The position numbers and the translations under genes are program-made. A stretch of DNA of 64,000 bases from Orychophragmus violaceus. Lineage: Eukaryota; Streptophyta; Magnoliopsida; Brassicales; Brassicaceae. Below are positions 10,597 through 22,700 of this stretch, in pieces. The stretch lies in assembly GCA_030180135.1 (NCBI GenBank), contig CM058236.1, forward strand, positions 1 to 64,000. Direction: 5' to 3'. The first letter of the stretch is position 1; the number at the start of each line of letters is the position of its first letter. A model generated the notes under the pieces. That model was not told where the DNA came from, ran no database searches, and saw only the letters and a program-made list of their open reading frames with translations.

Positions 10597-12622
10597 TTAC
10601 AAAGTGTTTGGTCTGTTGTAGACATAAGATTTGGCGAACCACAAGAAGGAGGCTAAACCAATGAAGCTGAGACAAGCCAGTAACCAGTAGAAGTAATCTA
10701 GATGAGCCTGATTCAAGTCGTCATCAAACCAGCTCGTTTGACCAGACTGGCTTGTGACACTATCGATGACTGATATCATGAAGCTGCTTAGAAAGTTTCC
10801 GGCCCCGTATATGCCTAGGTTTAGAGCCATACCAACGCTCCTAAGCTCACTAGGGACTTGGTCATAGAATAACTCTTGTAAACCGGCCATTGTGAACACG
10901 TCCGCCACTCCATAGATAACGTACTGTGGAACCAACCACCACACGCTCATCGGTATTGTGAGGTCATGCCTAGCGGTTTGTAGTCTTTTGGTCTCGACCA
11001 AGGCGGCTACTATCATAGCAAGAATGGAGAAGAAAATCCCTGTGCCAACCCTTTGAAGCACTGTGATTCCTGATGGATTTTGAGTGAAAGATCTTGCAAT
11101 GGGGACGAGTACACGGTCGTAGAGCGGGATGAAGACGATAATTGATATGCTTGTGACACATTGGAGTGTAGCTGCAGGGACTACAAGTCCTGGTGAGATT
11201 GACCTGTCCATTGTGTCTCCTTGCTTTGTGAAGAAAGTAGGGGATTGTGCATACACAATGGCGTAGACTAAGCAGGTCATTCATATGGGAACAAGCCTAA
11301 CTACCGCTTTTGCGTCTTCAATTTCGTCCAAGTCACATGAATTCGCCGCTCTGTCAAGGAATCTACAAGAGAAACTATCAAACGTTCATAAACTTTCATC
11401 TCAAAACTAATTGATACATGACCATATGGAATACTATGCATTTCTAAAATAGATATGATCATTATCTCTTTTATATTAATCAAGGGATTCCTAACCGAAA
11501 GAAAGATGGTATAAGCACACGCGTAGCCTCAAAGAATCTAATAGGCTTGTGCCAAAAAAACGAAACAAAAAACCGACTAAAACATCTGTGTTAATTATTT
11601 TACCTGAATTGCCTAGAACTCTGGTGAGCCAAGAGAAGTGGGGTCTCGTTCGGATTAGGTAAATCTAAACGGCGTTGTCTTCTGTTCTTTACTGCCTCTA
11701 TGAAAACACGACCGATCCTAGCAAAAGGGTTTTTCCTTCCTCCACTCTCAGTACTAAACCGGTAAGAGGCTGTTCCAACGAGGAAAAGAAACAGAGCAAG
11801 TAGCATAGAAATACTTGGAATACCAAATCCTAACGACCAACTTAGGTTCTCTTGAATGTAGCTAGAGACTAAGCGAGTCGACAATATGCTAACACAGTTT
11901 CCAAACATCAACCAGTTGAAGAAAGAACTCTTGGCTTTTGCCTCTTCTCGATTATTTTCATCGAACTGATCTGCTCCAAAAACTTTAATACATGGTTTGT
12001 AACCGCCTTGTCCTATTGCGACAAGATACAGAGAGAAGAAGAAGAGAGTCACATGGAGCTGTGAAGCACATGAGACGAGTTGCTTTGGAGCTTCGCAGTG
12101 AGAAGGAATCATGGCTGAAAAGGTCAGCAACCCAAGTCCCTGTTTTTTTCATCAGATTATCTAAGATTTGGCAACAAGCAATCACGAAAACTTCTGGTAA
12201 TAATGACGTTTGAGACAAATAAAAAAAAAGGGTTAATATACCAAGATATAGAGAGAAGATGAGATGATGATGGTACGGAAGCGACCGAGAAACGCGTCAG
12301 CTACAAACGCCCAGAGAAGCGGCAGAAACGACACCGTTCCAATCCAAGCGTTCACATTTGCCGCAGCTGTAGCTGTTGACTCACCCAATGGTCCTGTCAA
12401 GTACGTTATCAGGTTCGACGATATCCCGAAATACGCGAATCGCTCTGCCATTTCTACACCTGTAAAAACAGAGAAAAAATGGAATTAGCGAGATTTGTGA
12501 GAGAAAATATAAGAGGAAACTCATGTTGCATTTTACTTACCAATGATGAGCCTTGCTGATTTCCATCCCCCGGTGGATCTGACGGGTGCGTTTCCGAGCT
12601 CATCATCGGCGGTGATAGCCAT
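10597..12622 (-). pseudogene. NPF (NRT1/PTR) transporter copy C, one nonsense codon
   Basis: A four-exon NRT1/PTR transporter. Exon 1 is 12541-12622 (ATG at 12622), exon 2 12242-12459, exon 3 11604-12139 and exon 4 10597-11362, all with GT-AG junctions and summing to 534 codons. Exon 2 has the ExxER proton-coupling motif (VEMAERFAYFG), and exon 4 encodes the C-terminal helices and ends YVYNRPNTL. Codon 306 is TGA (11281-11283), where copy A has TGG in VPIWTTC, so the product would stop in the central cytosolic loop before the last six helices. Everything else looks intact, which suggests a recent loss or a sequence error. Intact relatives such as Arabidopsis NPF5.11, NPF5.12 and NPF5.16 move nitrate at the tonoplast. 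The substrate here is unknown. Confidence 0.85.
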
Positions 12623-12639
12623 TGTGTTTGATTTGTTCA

Positions 12640-12880
12640 GAAAATGAAAACACAGACAAATGGTTATTATGTTGTTTTTGTAGTATGTGGCAAGAAATGA
12701 ATGATGAATTAGGTATGGGACTTAAATTGACTTGACGAACAAGATAACGATTTTTTTTTTCCCTTTGGGACAAGATGACAATAGAGCATTAACTCGTGCA
12801 GCATGTGTGTCCATTTTCATTTACTATTATTTGTTTTCATCATCGAAAGTCGGTGGGACATGTTTAATTAATCAAACAAA
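12640..12880 (-). promoter_or_regulatory. Upstream block of NPF copy C
   Basis: Sequence 5' of copy C, closely matched at 10330-10520 (copy B) and more weakly at 5860-6055 (copy A). The best-kept words are gacttgacgaacaagataacgat, taactcgtgcagcatgtgtgtcc and gtgggacatgt...taattaatcaa. The match to the copy B flank breaks at about 12880, where LINE A begins, and resumes after that LINE at 18581 (gaagcNNgcgtgtca). This dates the LINE insertion after the duplication. Confidence 0.5.
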
Positions 12881-13186
12881 TTATTTAAAAAGGGACAATG
12901 TTTTATGGCGATTAATAAACGGTTACTACTTCACTTCTTCTCCACCTTCACGACGGTTTTCACCACGATCTCCGATGTCGGAGATGATCCAGACCATCAA
13001 TTCCATAACATGGAAGTTATCCCCACTAAACATTCTACGATGTTAGGTGATGCAAAACTCCTTCTAAAATCGGAGGATGATCAAGATTATATAACTGTAA
13101 TACATTTCTTCAAAGTTCTGCAAATCTTCTTCCGATACAACTCAACCACTCAATACTCTCTGCGATATTATAAAATCCGATACAAA

Positions 13187-14454
13187 ATGGGAGATAATAT
13201 CTGCCGTGCGATGCAAGAAATTGATCTTGGAGCAGATGATGCTCCTATTGCTTTACCAATCGATGTAGTCACAAGAGCAGCAAATGAGAATCGATTCATA
13301 CTCATTGGAAGACCAACAATACCTCGCCGTCAAAACCTCCGATCAATCATTGCCAATCTACCAAGGAGTTGGGGCCATATTAGTCATGTCTATGGAAGGA
13401 TCATTGCAGGAGGAAGATGTCACTTTGTGTTCCAAACCGAAGAAGCTCTGGAGAATGTTCTCAACAGAGGACCATGGGCTTTTGCAGACAGAATGGTCAT
13501 TCTCCAATGGTGGTCCCCTTTTATGGACACTGAAATGATGAACTTCATACCGTTCTGGATACAAATTCGAGGCATACCAATACAATACATCAACCATGAG
13601 ATGATTTCCTACATTGATGTATTGGATGCTAATGGATGTTGACTTCCACCCTGAATCAATTGCTCGTGTGGATTATGCTCGTGTTCGTCTCAACTGGGAT
13701 GTCGCCGACCCCTTCGATTTCAGAGGAATTTTCAATTCACACCAGGCGTGAACACTCTGCTACGATTCCGTTATGAGCAGCTTAGAGGATTTTGTGAAGT
13801 CTGTGGATTACTCACTCATGACTCTGGAAATTGTCTGATCCAGAATGGTGGAGGAGATAATTCTGATGGAGATAATGATGGAGTAATGCGAATGGTCAAG
13901 CGTATCATGGAGTCCAAATTGATGATGAGGAAGCCGAACGTCTTCGTCAAGAATGGGGAGGACATATCAATCAGAATAATGGCTTTGCACATGGGAACAA
14001 TGTTGAGATTGCAAATGGCGAACCAGAAGTAGAAGAAACCTTAGAGGAGGAAGATCCAGCACTGTCCGAAGCTACGGATTTCCTTGATGGAGAAGAAAGA
14101 TACAACATGTTCAGTAGGGAGTTGGAGACAAGTATACTCTTTAATCCAATCCCAACGATGCCAAACACACCAAGAGATATTCCGAGCACTTATTTGGAAG
14201 CAGAACGAATGGAGAATGAATTTGGCATCTTGCCATATGATGTTAGAAACCAACAACAGAATATGAACCAAACAATGCTAATTGACCAACGTGAAGCAGG
14301 CTACAAGAGAAAGAGAGAGAACGCTGAGGAAGAGGATGCAGACAACAAGATCATGATGTTTCAAGTAGGCGAAAGCAGTGGATCAATCATGGTTGAGAAA
14401 CCAAAAGCTCCAGTGAGTGGTGAGGTGGACCCTAAACCACCAAACCCCCCATGA
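13187..14454 (+). pseudogene. LINE A ORF1 (DUF4283, zinc knuckle), broken
   Basis: ATG at 13187 opens a DUF4283-type nucleic-acid-binding region (LRSIIANLPRSWGHI; FVFQTEEALENVLNRGPWAF; FIPFWIQIRGIPIQYI). The frame breaks near 13620. It continues in other frames with a zinc knuckle (CEVCGLLTHDSGNC, about 13795-13836) and an acidic tail ending at 14454. The protein would package the LINE RNA. Here it is interrupted at least twice. Confidence 0.75.
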
Positions 14455-17400
14455 GAGTAGCCACCTGGAACTGTCGAGGTATAGGCAAAGACTCGACAAT
14501 TCGACGCCTTAAAGAGATATCACATAGATTTCTCATGGACATCATTTGTCTATCAGAAACAAAGAAAGGAGACGAGTACATCAAAGATTTGGCTTGTGAA
14601 CTGGAATTTCCGCATCACATATATGTCCCGTCTTCTGGCCGTAGTGGAGGTTTAGTTATATTTTGGAAGCAGCATGTTGATCTTTCAGTTTGTTTTCATT
14701 CCCCTAATCTTGTAGATTGTATCATCAAATGCAATGAAACAAGTTTTTATTACTCCTTTGTTTATGGTTACCCAAATCCGAGTGATTGTCATATGCTTTT
14801 GGAACGTCTTGAACGTTTGGCTACATCAAGAAGTGAACCTTGGTTGATCATGGGTTATTTCAACGAAATATTAAGTAACCAAGAGAAACAAGGAGGAAGA
14901 GAGAGATCGGAAACCAGTTTCTCAGATTTCAGAAGAATGGTGAATATCTGAACTTCACTGATTTGTCATCCGTTGGCAACATATTCTCATGGTCAGGCCA
15001 ACGAGGAACTCATTATGTATCATGTTGTCTAGATCGAGACATGGCCAATAACATCTGTCATTCGAATTTCCCAAGCTCAGAAACACCTTTCTAGAACTTG
15101 GAGAATCAGATCATCGACCACTTGTAACACTTATTGACAAGTACTTTGAAGAACGACGAGGAAGATTCATGTATGACCAACAATTGCATCATCAAGAAGT
15201 ATTCCAGACTGCAGTCAAGAGTGGATGGGAAAGAATAAACAGAAATGGAGTGAATAATGGTCTATATCAGCGTTTGATTAACTGCAAAAATAGTACCTCA
15301 AGATGGAAACAGACTCACCACTATAATGCAAGAAACCGTATCGCTCTACTAAGGTACCAGATAGATAAAAAATGCACCACTGGAGGAAATGTAATGGAAA
15401 AAGAACAACTACAGAGAGAACTAAATCAGTCATATGCTGAAGAAGAACAGTTTTGGAAACTCAAAAGCAGGAATTCATGGTTGACTGAAGGTGACCAAAA
15501 TACAAGATTCTATCATGCAGTAACAAAAACCAGAAGAGAAAAGAACCGTATCACATCTATACAACATGAGAATGGCAACATAAAGAAGGGTGAAGAAGAG
15601 ATGTCCAAAGTAGCAGAACAATACTTTCAAACCTTGTTCACATCACAAGCCGTGAATACAGAGGAGTATGGGAAAATCTTTGAAGGCTTCCAAGAAAGAG
15701 TAACTCGTATTGCCAATGAGGATCTAACAAAACCAGTCACAACTGATGAAATAAAGAATGCTGTCTACTCAATCGGAGCTCATAAACCCCAGGACCATAT
15801 GGATTTTCAGGGGCATTTTATCAACACTTTTGGGAAGGTACCAATGCAGCTATAATAAGAGAAGTCAAAATGTTTTTTGAAGAAAGTACAATGGATCTAA
15901 GACTCAACCATACGAACATATGCCTCATACTGAAGGTGAACAATCCGATGACTATGTATGAGTTCAGGCCCATAACACTATGTAATGTGAGCTACAAAGT
16001 TATTTCTAAGATCCTAGTAAATAGATTGAAGCAGCACCTATCTGGCATCATCTCGGAAAATCAAGCTGTCTTTATACCAGAGAGAATGATCACTGACAAT
16101 GTTATCATTGCCCATGAAGCTTATCACTCACTTAAATCCAGAAAACGCCAATCAAAATCTTATATGACGTTAAAGACGGATATTACAAAAGCTTATGATT
16201 GTTTGGAGTGGAAATTCTTGGAGGAAACTATGAAGCGAATGGGATTTGACAACAAATATATTCAATGGATCATGAAATGCATCTCTACAGTAAGTTTTTC
16301 AGTATTAATCAATGGATGTGCAAAAGGAAACATTGTACCAGAAAGGGGTATAAGACAAGGAGATCCATTATCTCCTTATCTGTTTATACTCTGTGCTGAA
16401 GTGCTATCCCACCAGATGCATAAGGCTGCTTAAGACATGAGAGTTCAAGGATTAAAGATTGGCACCAATAGTCCTGCTATAAATCATCTTTTATTTGCAG
16501 ATGATTCCTTATTTTTTACACTAGCCAATAAAAAATCGGCTACAGCCATGAAACAGATACTCCAGTTATATGAAACAACATCGGCTCAAGCCATCAACCT
16601 AAAAAAGTCGGCTATTACGTTTGGAAGTCGAGTTAACCCCTAGACCAAAACACAAATGCATCATATTCTTGGCATACATAATGAGGGCGGTGGAGGAAAA
16701 TATTTGGGGATCCCTGAGCAATTTGGCAGGAGAAAAGCAGACATGTTCCAATACATAGTTGCAAAGGTCACTGAAAGAACACATGGATGGAGTAAAAAAT
16801 TTTTGTCACCGGGTGGTAAGGAAATACTACTCAAAACAGTGGCAATGGCAATGCCAATATACCCTATGAATATATTCAAACTACCAAAGAGCATATGTGA
16901 GGAAATCAATGGCATTTTATCACGGTTCTGGTGGAGTCAGGGTGAAGAGAAAAAAGGAATGCACTAGTTTGCTTGGAACAGAATTAGTCTACCAAAAAAA
17001 GAAGGAGGCATTGGCTTTAGAGAGATTGAAAAATTCAATCTAGCCTTGTTAGGAAAACAAGTATGGAGAATCCTGCAACAACCGGAATGCTTAATGGCTA
17101 GAGTTCTGAAAGGAGTTTATTTCCGAGACCACAACATTCTCAATGCTAGAGATAAAACCAGAAGCTCTTATGTATGGAAATCTCTGCTCCAAGGTAGAGA
17201 CATGATGAAACAGGGTCTGAGATTCTCAATCGGAAATGGTGATTCTGTCAACTTTTGGTCTGATCCATGGCTTCCTCTCCAAACACCAAGACCATCAAAG
17301 CCACTAAATGAACTTTCATATCACTCCTGAGTATCAGACTGGTTCAACAACAACATGATGGAATGGAGTGAAGAGAAAATAAGAGAGAAAGTGGATCCCG

Positions 17401-18480
17401 CAGATGTGGACAGTATACTTTCAACCAAAATATTTTCAAAACAAAAAGATATCCTCGGCTGGCATTACAACAAATCTGGTGAATACATTGTGAAATCTGG
17501 TTATTGGTTGGCCATGCGTTTGAATGAAGCAAACAAGCCAGAACCACCTCCAGGTAACCTTATTCTGAAACAAACTATCTGGAAAACCAAAATGGCACCC
17601 AAGTTACAACATTTCCTATGGCGAATATCATCTGGTTCTTTAGCCATTGGTGAAGTCCTAAAAAAGAGGCATATATCTCTTGACTCAACCTGTCCTCGTG
17701 GATGTGATCAAGATGAAACATTGAATCATCTACTGTTCCAATGTCAGTATGCACATGATGTATGGTGTGGTGCAGGCTTCCCAACAAACGTTTACCAAAA
17801 TCCTATGGTTAATGCCAAAGACAAGATAATATTCCTGCTATCAAGACAACATTCATCTGATCTACTTCTACAGACATGCATATGGCTTTTATGGAGGTTA
17901 TGGAAACAACGCATTCTGCTATTCTACCAACGAAAACTGGTTAACTGGGAGAAAACATTACAACAGGCCCAACATGATGCTAAGGAATGGGTAGATGCAC
18001 AAAACTATTTACAAACACAAGACAAGCACACACAATGCAGTCGACTTGATACTATAACAACAACCCAACAACCAACAAATCAGACGTGGAAAAGACCAGA
18101 CCAAGGATAGATTAAATGTAGTTATGACGGATCCTTTCTTAAGGAAAGTAACCAAAGAAGATGTGGATGGATTATATGCAACGAGAATGGAGAATTTCTA
18201 GGTGCCGGACAAACACAAACAGGAAAAAATGTCATGCCCTAGAAAGTGAATGTCAAGCCTTGATCATCGCAATGCAGGCATCTTGGAGTAAAAGAATAAG
18301 AAGAATAACCTTGTCAACACTTAACAAAATTGATCCTTTACAAGGAAAATAACTTTGGTGTCCAACAATACATCAACGAAATCAGAAGATGGATGGAAAG
18401 ATTTGAACATACAAGAACTACTTGGTGCCCAAGACAAGCCAATGCATCAGCTCATTTACTTGCAAAAAAAGATATCCCAA
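14451..18480 (+). pseudogene. LINE A ORF2 (endonuclease, reverse transcriptase, RNase H), broken
   Basis: It overlaps the last bases of ORF1 (ATG at 14451 inside cccccatgagag). An AP-endonuclease start is seen (MRVATWNCRGIG; IICLSETKKG), frameshifted near 14945. The RT region at 15169-16967 includes DITKAYDCLEW, GIRQGDPLSPYLF and LLFADDSLFF, with a stop at 16434-16436 and another near 16641. The zf-RVT (IWKTKMAPKLQHFLWR; CPRGC...LNHLLFQC) lies at 17355-18110. An RNase H-like tail (about 18110-18480, ending ANASAHLLAKK) has several stops. Target-primed reverse transcription would be its role if intact. Confidence 0.8.
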
Positions 18481-18594
18481 ATCACACTACCTATAAATAC
18501 TATTCATTAATCTCATATGTAATTTCTACTCAATTCTATTGTGACTATTATATATAAAAAATAATATTCGGGGAAAAAAAGAAGCATGCGTGTC

Positions 18595-19400
18595 AATGAC
18601 CATCAAAATAAGAAGTCGGTAGAAACATATTTTTGTGTTTTTGCAGAAAAATGATTTTTGCATTTTTGACTAGAAAACAAAATTTTGTGGTTTTATTATA
18701 AAAAACGAATTTATTTGTTTTTGACAAAAAAACTCGATTTTGGGTTTTGGTAAGAAAACCTCATATTAATTTTGACATAGAAAATTAAATGTAGTGGACT
18801 GTCCATGTCCAAACGCGTCCAGTCCATTTTGTCCATGGACAATATTGGTCTTAGCCCGTTATGGTTCATTTAAAATATGGGCTTGTCCATGACCAGTCCA
18901 TAATTTATTGGAATGGACATTCATGGACAGTCCGCCCATTTTAAATTTCCTCAAAAATATGATATCGTGTTTTCTCGCCAAAATCGTGTTTTGCAGTTTT
19001 CCGCTAAAACGCGATTCTGAGTTTTCCTGTCAAAATCGTAATTCTGCATCTCCCTCCCCAAAAACGTGATTCAAGATTTTTCCACCAAAAACGTGATTTC
19101 TCGTTTTTACTCAAAAAACTAAAAATAACCTTATTTTTTAACTATTTGTATTTTAGATAAATAAGTTATTAATTTTATATTTTGATATTAAATATAAATT
19201 TAAAATATTGTAATTTTAAAAATGGTAATGAAATGTTCATTAACGAACATTCCATTTGGACATGGTCATTTAATGGATATGGACATTTAATGGACATGGT
19301 CATTTGTGGATACGATCACTATTTTTCCATGATCAAAATGGACAATGATGGACATGTTCAAATGGACGTGGCCAACCCATTTGACAGCTCTACGTGTCGT
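18595..19400. mobile_element. hAT-like repeat patch, poorly bounded
   Basis: Two repeat styles are mixed. At 18630-18770 and 18960-19110 there are decayed copies of 'aaaacgtgattttNNgtttt' at about 27-30 bp spacing. At 18790-18930 and 19245-19385 there are dense ggacat/tgtccat words. The right end, read on the minus strand, is tagagctgtcaaatgggttgg, which resembles plant hAT termini. The matching left end and the 8-bp duplication were not found. Confidence 0.4.
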
Positions 19401-19530
19401 ATTGCATGGTTGTATTATTAATAGGATTCAGATTTCAGCCACATGATGAACAACCAGTACAATCTCGCCCGAAAATGTTCCTACATAACTGTAGGAAATG
19501 ATTAAAGCTCAAGATATTGCCACAATGAAG

Positions 19531-19572
19531 AATTTAGTTGCCAAAAAAAAAGAAAAAAAAAATTTAGTTGCC
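19531..19572 (+). repeat. A-run flanked by 12-bp direct repeats
   Basis: aatttagttgcc occurs at 19531-19542 and 19561-19572, separated only by eighteen bases that are all A except one G. It has the layout of a retroposition scar (target duplication plus tail) with no body. A 30-bp duplication with A expansion is the alternative. Confidence 0.6.
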
Positions 19573-19790
19573 ATTTCTTTTGTAAACAATATAAAAACCT
19601 CCAATCAACGGTTCGGAGCTGGCGTTTTTTTCATCTGAAAGGTACTTGTATATCAAAATGGCGCCAAGCCTAATGTTGTTGTTACAACATACACCACATA
19701 CATGTCTAAAGATTAAAACAAAAGGATCATAGTCAATCAAACTAGCAAAAGCAGGAAGGTAAAACCCGAGGGTCAAAAGAAAACCTTCCT

Positions 19791-22700
19791 TTATCCAAGG
19801 CTCTCTGCGACAAGCAAGTCTTGCAACCAGTCAGGAGAGTGAGAAGATACGTAAGATTGCCATAGATTCTTGGTAGTCACACTTCGTGCCATGAGATGAG
19901 CTGCACGATTGGACTCAAAAAATTCTTCCACTAGATCCCAGTCAGGAATCTTAGCTAGAGCCATACCAATTTCCGAAGAAGCCCATTTCAGAGCCGTCCA
20001 GTGATGCGGTTTAGCTATAGCATCAACCAAATCCTTAGCTACTAAAGCAAACATGACCTTAGAGACATTTAAGATGTTCATACTTTCAACAACCCATAGC
20101 AGACTCATAACCTTAGCCATCATCGTAGAGTCTACATTACTAAAGGATCTTCTGCTACTATAAATACAGATACCTTGAGAGTTCCGTACAACCCAAGCTG
20201 CTCCCGCCTCTTTGGTATGTTTGGACCAAGAGAAGCCAACATTGCACTTGAGCCATGGTTTTGGAGGAGGCCTCCAACGCTTGATACTATTACCTTCGAT
20301 GTCCACTCGTTCTTGACCATCCACGGATTGTGAAATGCTCCAAAATTGAAGTCATCATGTACTTTATTCATCGTTTCCAAGGCCGAAGGTCTTCCATTTT
20401 CAAATAAAAGGCCATTTCTGTTTTTCCACAAGCCCCATAGAATCCAAGGCACACTAACCGTGTCGATAATGGGATGCGAAGGTCTTGAGCCGAATCCAAA
20501 AGAAATTGGAAGTTCTGAAAGACATAGGCTTGATTAAAACCTCCTTGAGGATGCGGATATAACGACATAGCCCAAACCTGTCTGGCCACGGTGCAGGTAA
20601 AGAGAACATGATTGACGGGTTCACCTTCAAGACCGCAAACCTGGCAACGAGAATCCACTTTCATGCCTCGTCTTGCCAGTTGATCCACTACGGGAAGAGC
20701 ATTCGATAGAACTTTCCAGATGAAGGTTTTGATTTTGGTTTTTGTTCTGAGGCTCCAGACTTTTGCTTTCAGCGAAATCAGAGATGGTTGGGCCAATGCT
20801 TCCCGTCTTATATCAGAGTTCTGCGACATAGTGGAAAACCAGTACCCCGATTTTACAGTATAGTTTCCACTTTTAGTGTGTTCCCATACCAGAAAATCAG
20901 GAGATGAGACAACAGGAGTAATCTGGCGAATGAGCTTAATATCTTCCCCATAGAACAAGTCAGTCAGCTTATCATGATCCCATCCACGAGTGATAGGATT
21001 AATCAGATCACTAACCTTCATATCAATGTTGGTGAGGATGTTTTTCATCAAAGGAGACTGCTTTCTCTCATCGTGAATCCAAGAACCTGTGTAAACATAA
21101 AGCGAAGTCCCATTCCCGATCACGTGTTTGAGGCCTTTGCAAAGCAGCTCTCGACCGTAAACAATGCTTCTCCATGAGAAAAAAGGTCTGGTGCCTAAAC
21201 TTGCGGATAACATGTCTGTGTTGGGGTAGTATATGCTCTTTAAAAACCTGGAGAACAGACAATCTGGATCTTGCAGTAAACGCCAAGGTTGTTTAGCCAA
21301 CAAAGACTGATTGAAACGTTCCAAGTTTCTGAAGCCTAACCCTCCCAAGTTTTTAGGTAAGCAAAGTGTCTCCCACGAGACCCAATGGATCTTTCTCTTT
21401 TCTTCCTGAAAGCTCCACCAGAAATTTTCCATTGCTGAGGTTAGAGTGGCTAATGTACGCTTAGGAAACCTGAAGCACGCCATGGCATGAAATGGCATCG
21501 CCATTGCCACTGCTTTCAACATTACTTCTTTCCCGCCTTGAGATAGTTGTCTAGCGAAATACCCACTGAGCTTCGATGTCAAGTTCTCTTTTATGTAAGC
21601 CAACATTTCTATCTTGGAGCCGCTAAAACATTCTGGAAGACCGAGATAGTTTCCTGCTCCACCTTCCTTGTCAATCTCCATCAATTCCTTGACCAACAAC
21701 TTACTATGAGAACTTACTTTAGCACCAAAAGTGATGGAAGACTTGTTAGGATTGATAATTTGGACAGTTACCTCAGCATATGTAAAAAGGATTTGCTTGA
21801 TCACTAGGCATTGAAAGTCTTCAGCTTTACACATGAAAAGCGTGTCATCTGCAAACAACAGATGGTGAATAGAGGGGCCGTTCACCGAGAACCGGATGCC
21901 ATTAATCAAGTCCAAGTGCTCCGCTCTATTCAACATATGAGACAATCCTTCTGTACAGAGAACAAAAAGAAAGGGCGATAAAGGGTCGTCTTGTCTTAAG
22001 TCTCTCTCTGGAACTATCAACCCATGTTCTGCGCCATTTAACAAAACAGAATATTTGACCGTTGTGATGCAGAACATCACCCATCTTATCCACTTGTCGT
22101 CGAATCCCAAAGCCGTAAAAATAGCCTCCACATATTTCCATTCCACTCGATCGAAGGCTTTCGACATGTCCGTTTTGACCATCATAAACTCTTCCGGGAG
22201 TTTAGGAACTGTTCTTAAACCGTGAACAACTTCATGGGCAATTAGTATGTTGTCTGTGATCATCCTTTCAGAAACGAAAGCGGATTGCGTTGGAGAGACT
22301 AACTCTGGCAGAAACGGTTGAAGCCGAGAAGAGAGAATCTTTGACACAATCTTGTATGAGACAGAGCATAGACTAATAGGTCGAAGATCTGTCATCCTTG
22401 TTGGTTCAGTGACTTTGGGCAGAAGACAAATCTGAGTGAAGTTCCACTTCTTTGGAAAAGTACCAGAATCGAAGAAACTCATGATTTCTGAAGTGACTTG
22501 TGCCCTATAATGTCCCATTTATGCTGGAAAAAGGTCAGTCATGCCATCGGACCCAGGAGCGTTGGAAGGTTTAATGGCAAAGACTGCCTGTTTTACTTCT
22601 TCCTTCGTAACTGGTTTTGTGAGCTCAACATTCATACCAGGAGTAACCTTGGCCGCAAAATCAACAAAGAGATCTGAGATATTTATAGGAGTGGAGGACT

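Larger units (their letters stand above)
12881..18580 (+). mobile_element. LINE A (Ta11-type non-LTR retrotransposon), decayed
   Basis: A full-length-like LINE on the plus strand: ORF1 (about 13187-14454), then endonuclease, reverse transcriptase, zf-RVT and RNase H-like regions (14451 to about 18480), and an AT-rich tail with an A-run at 18574-18580. Boundaries come from the NPF upstream homology it interrupts. Several stops and frameshifts make it inactive. No clean target duplication was seen. Confidence 0.8.
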
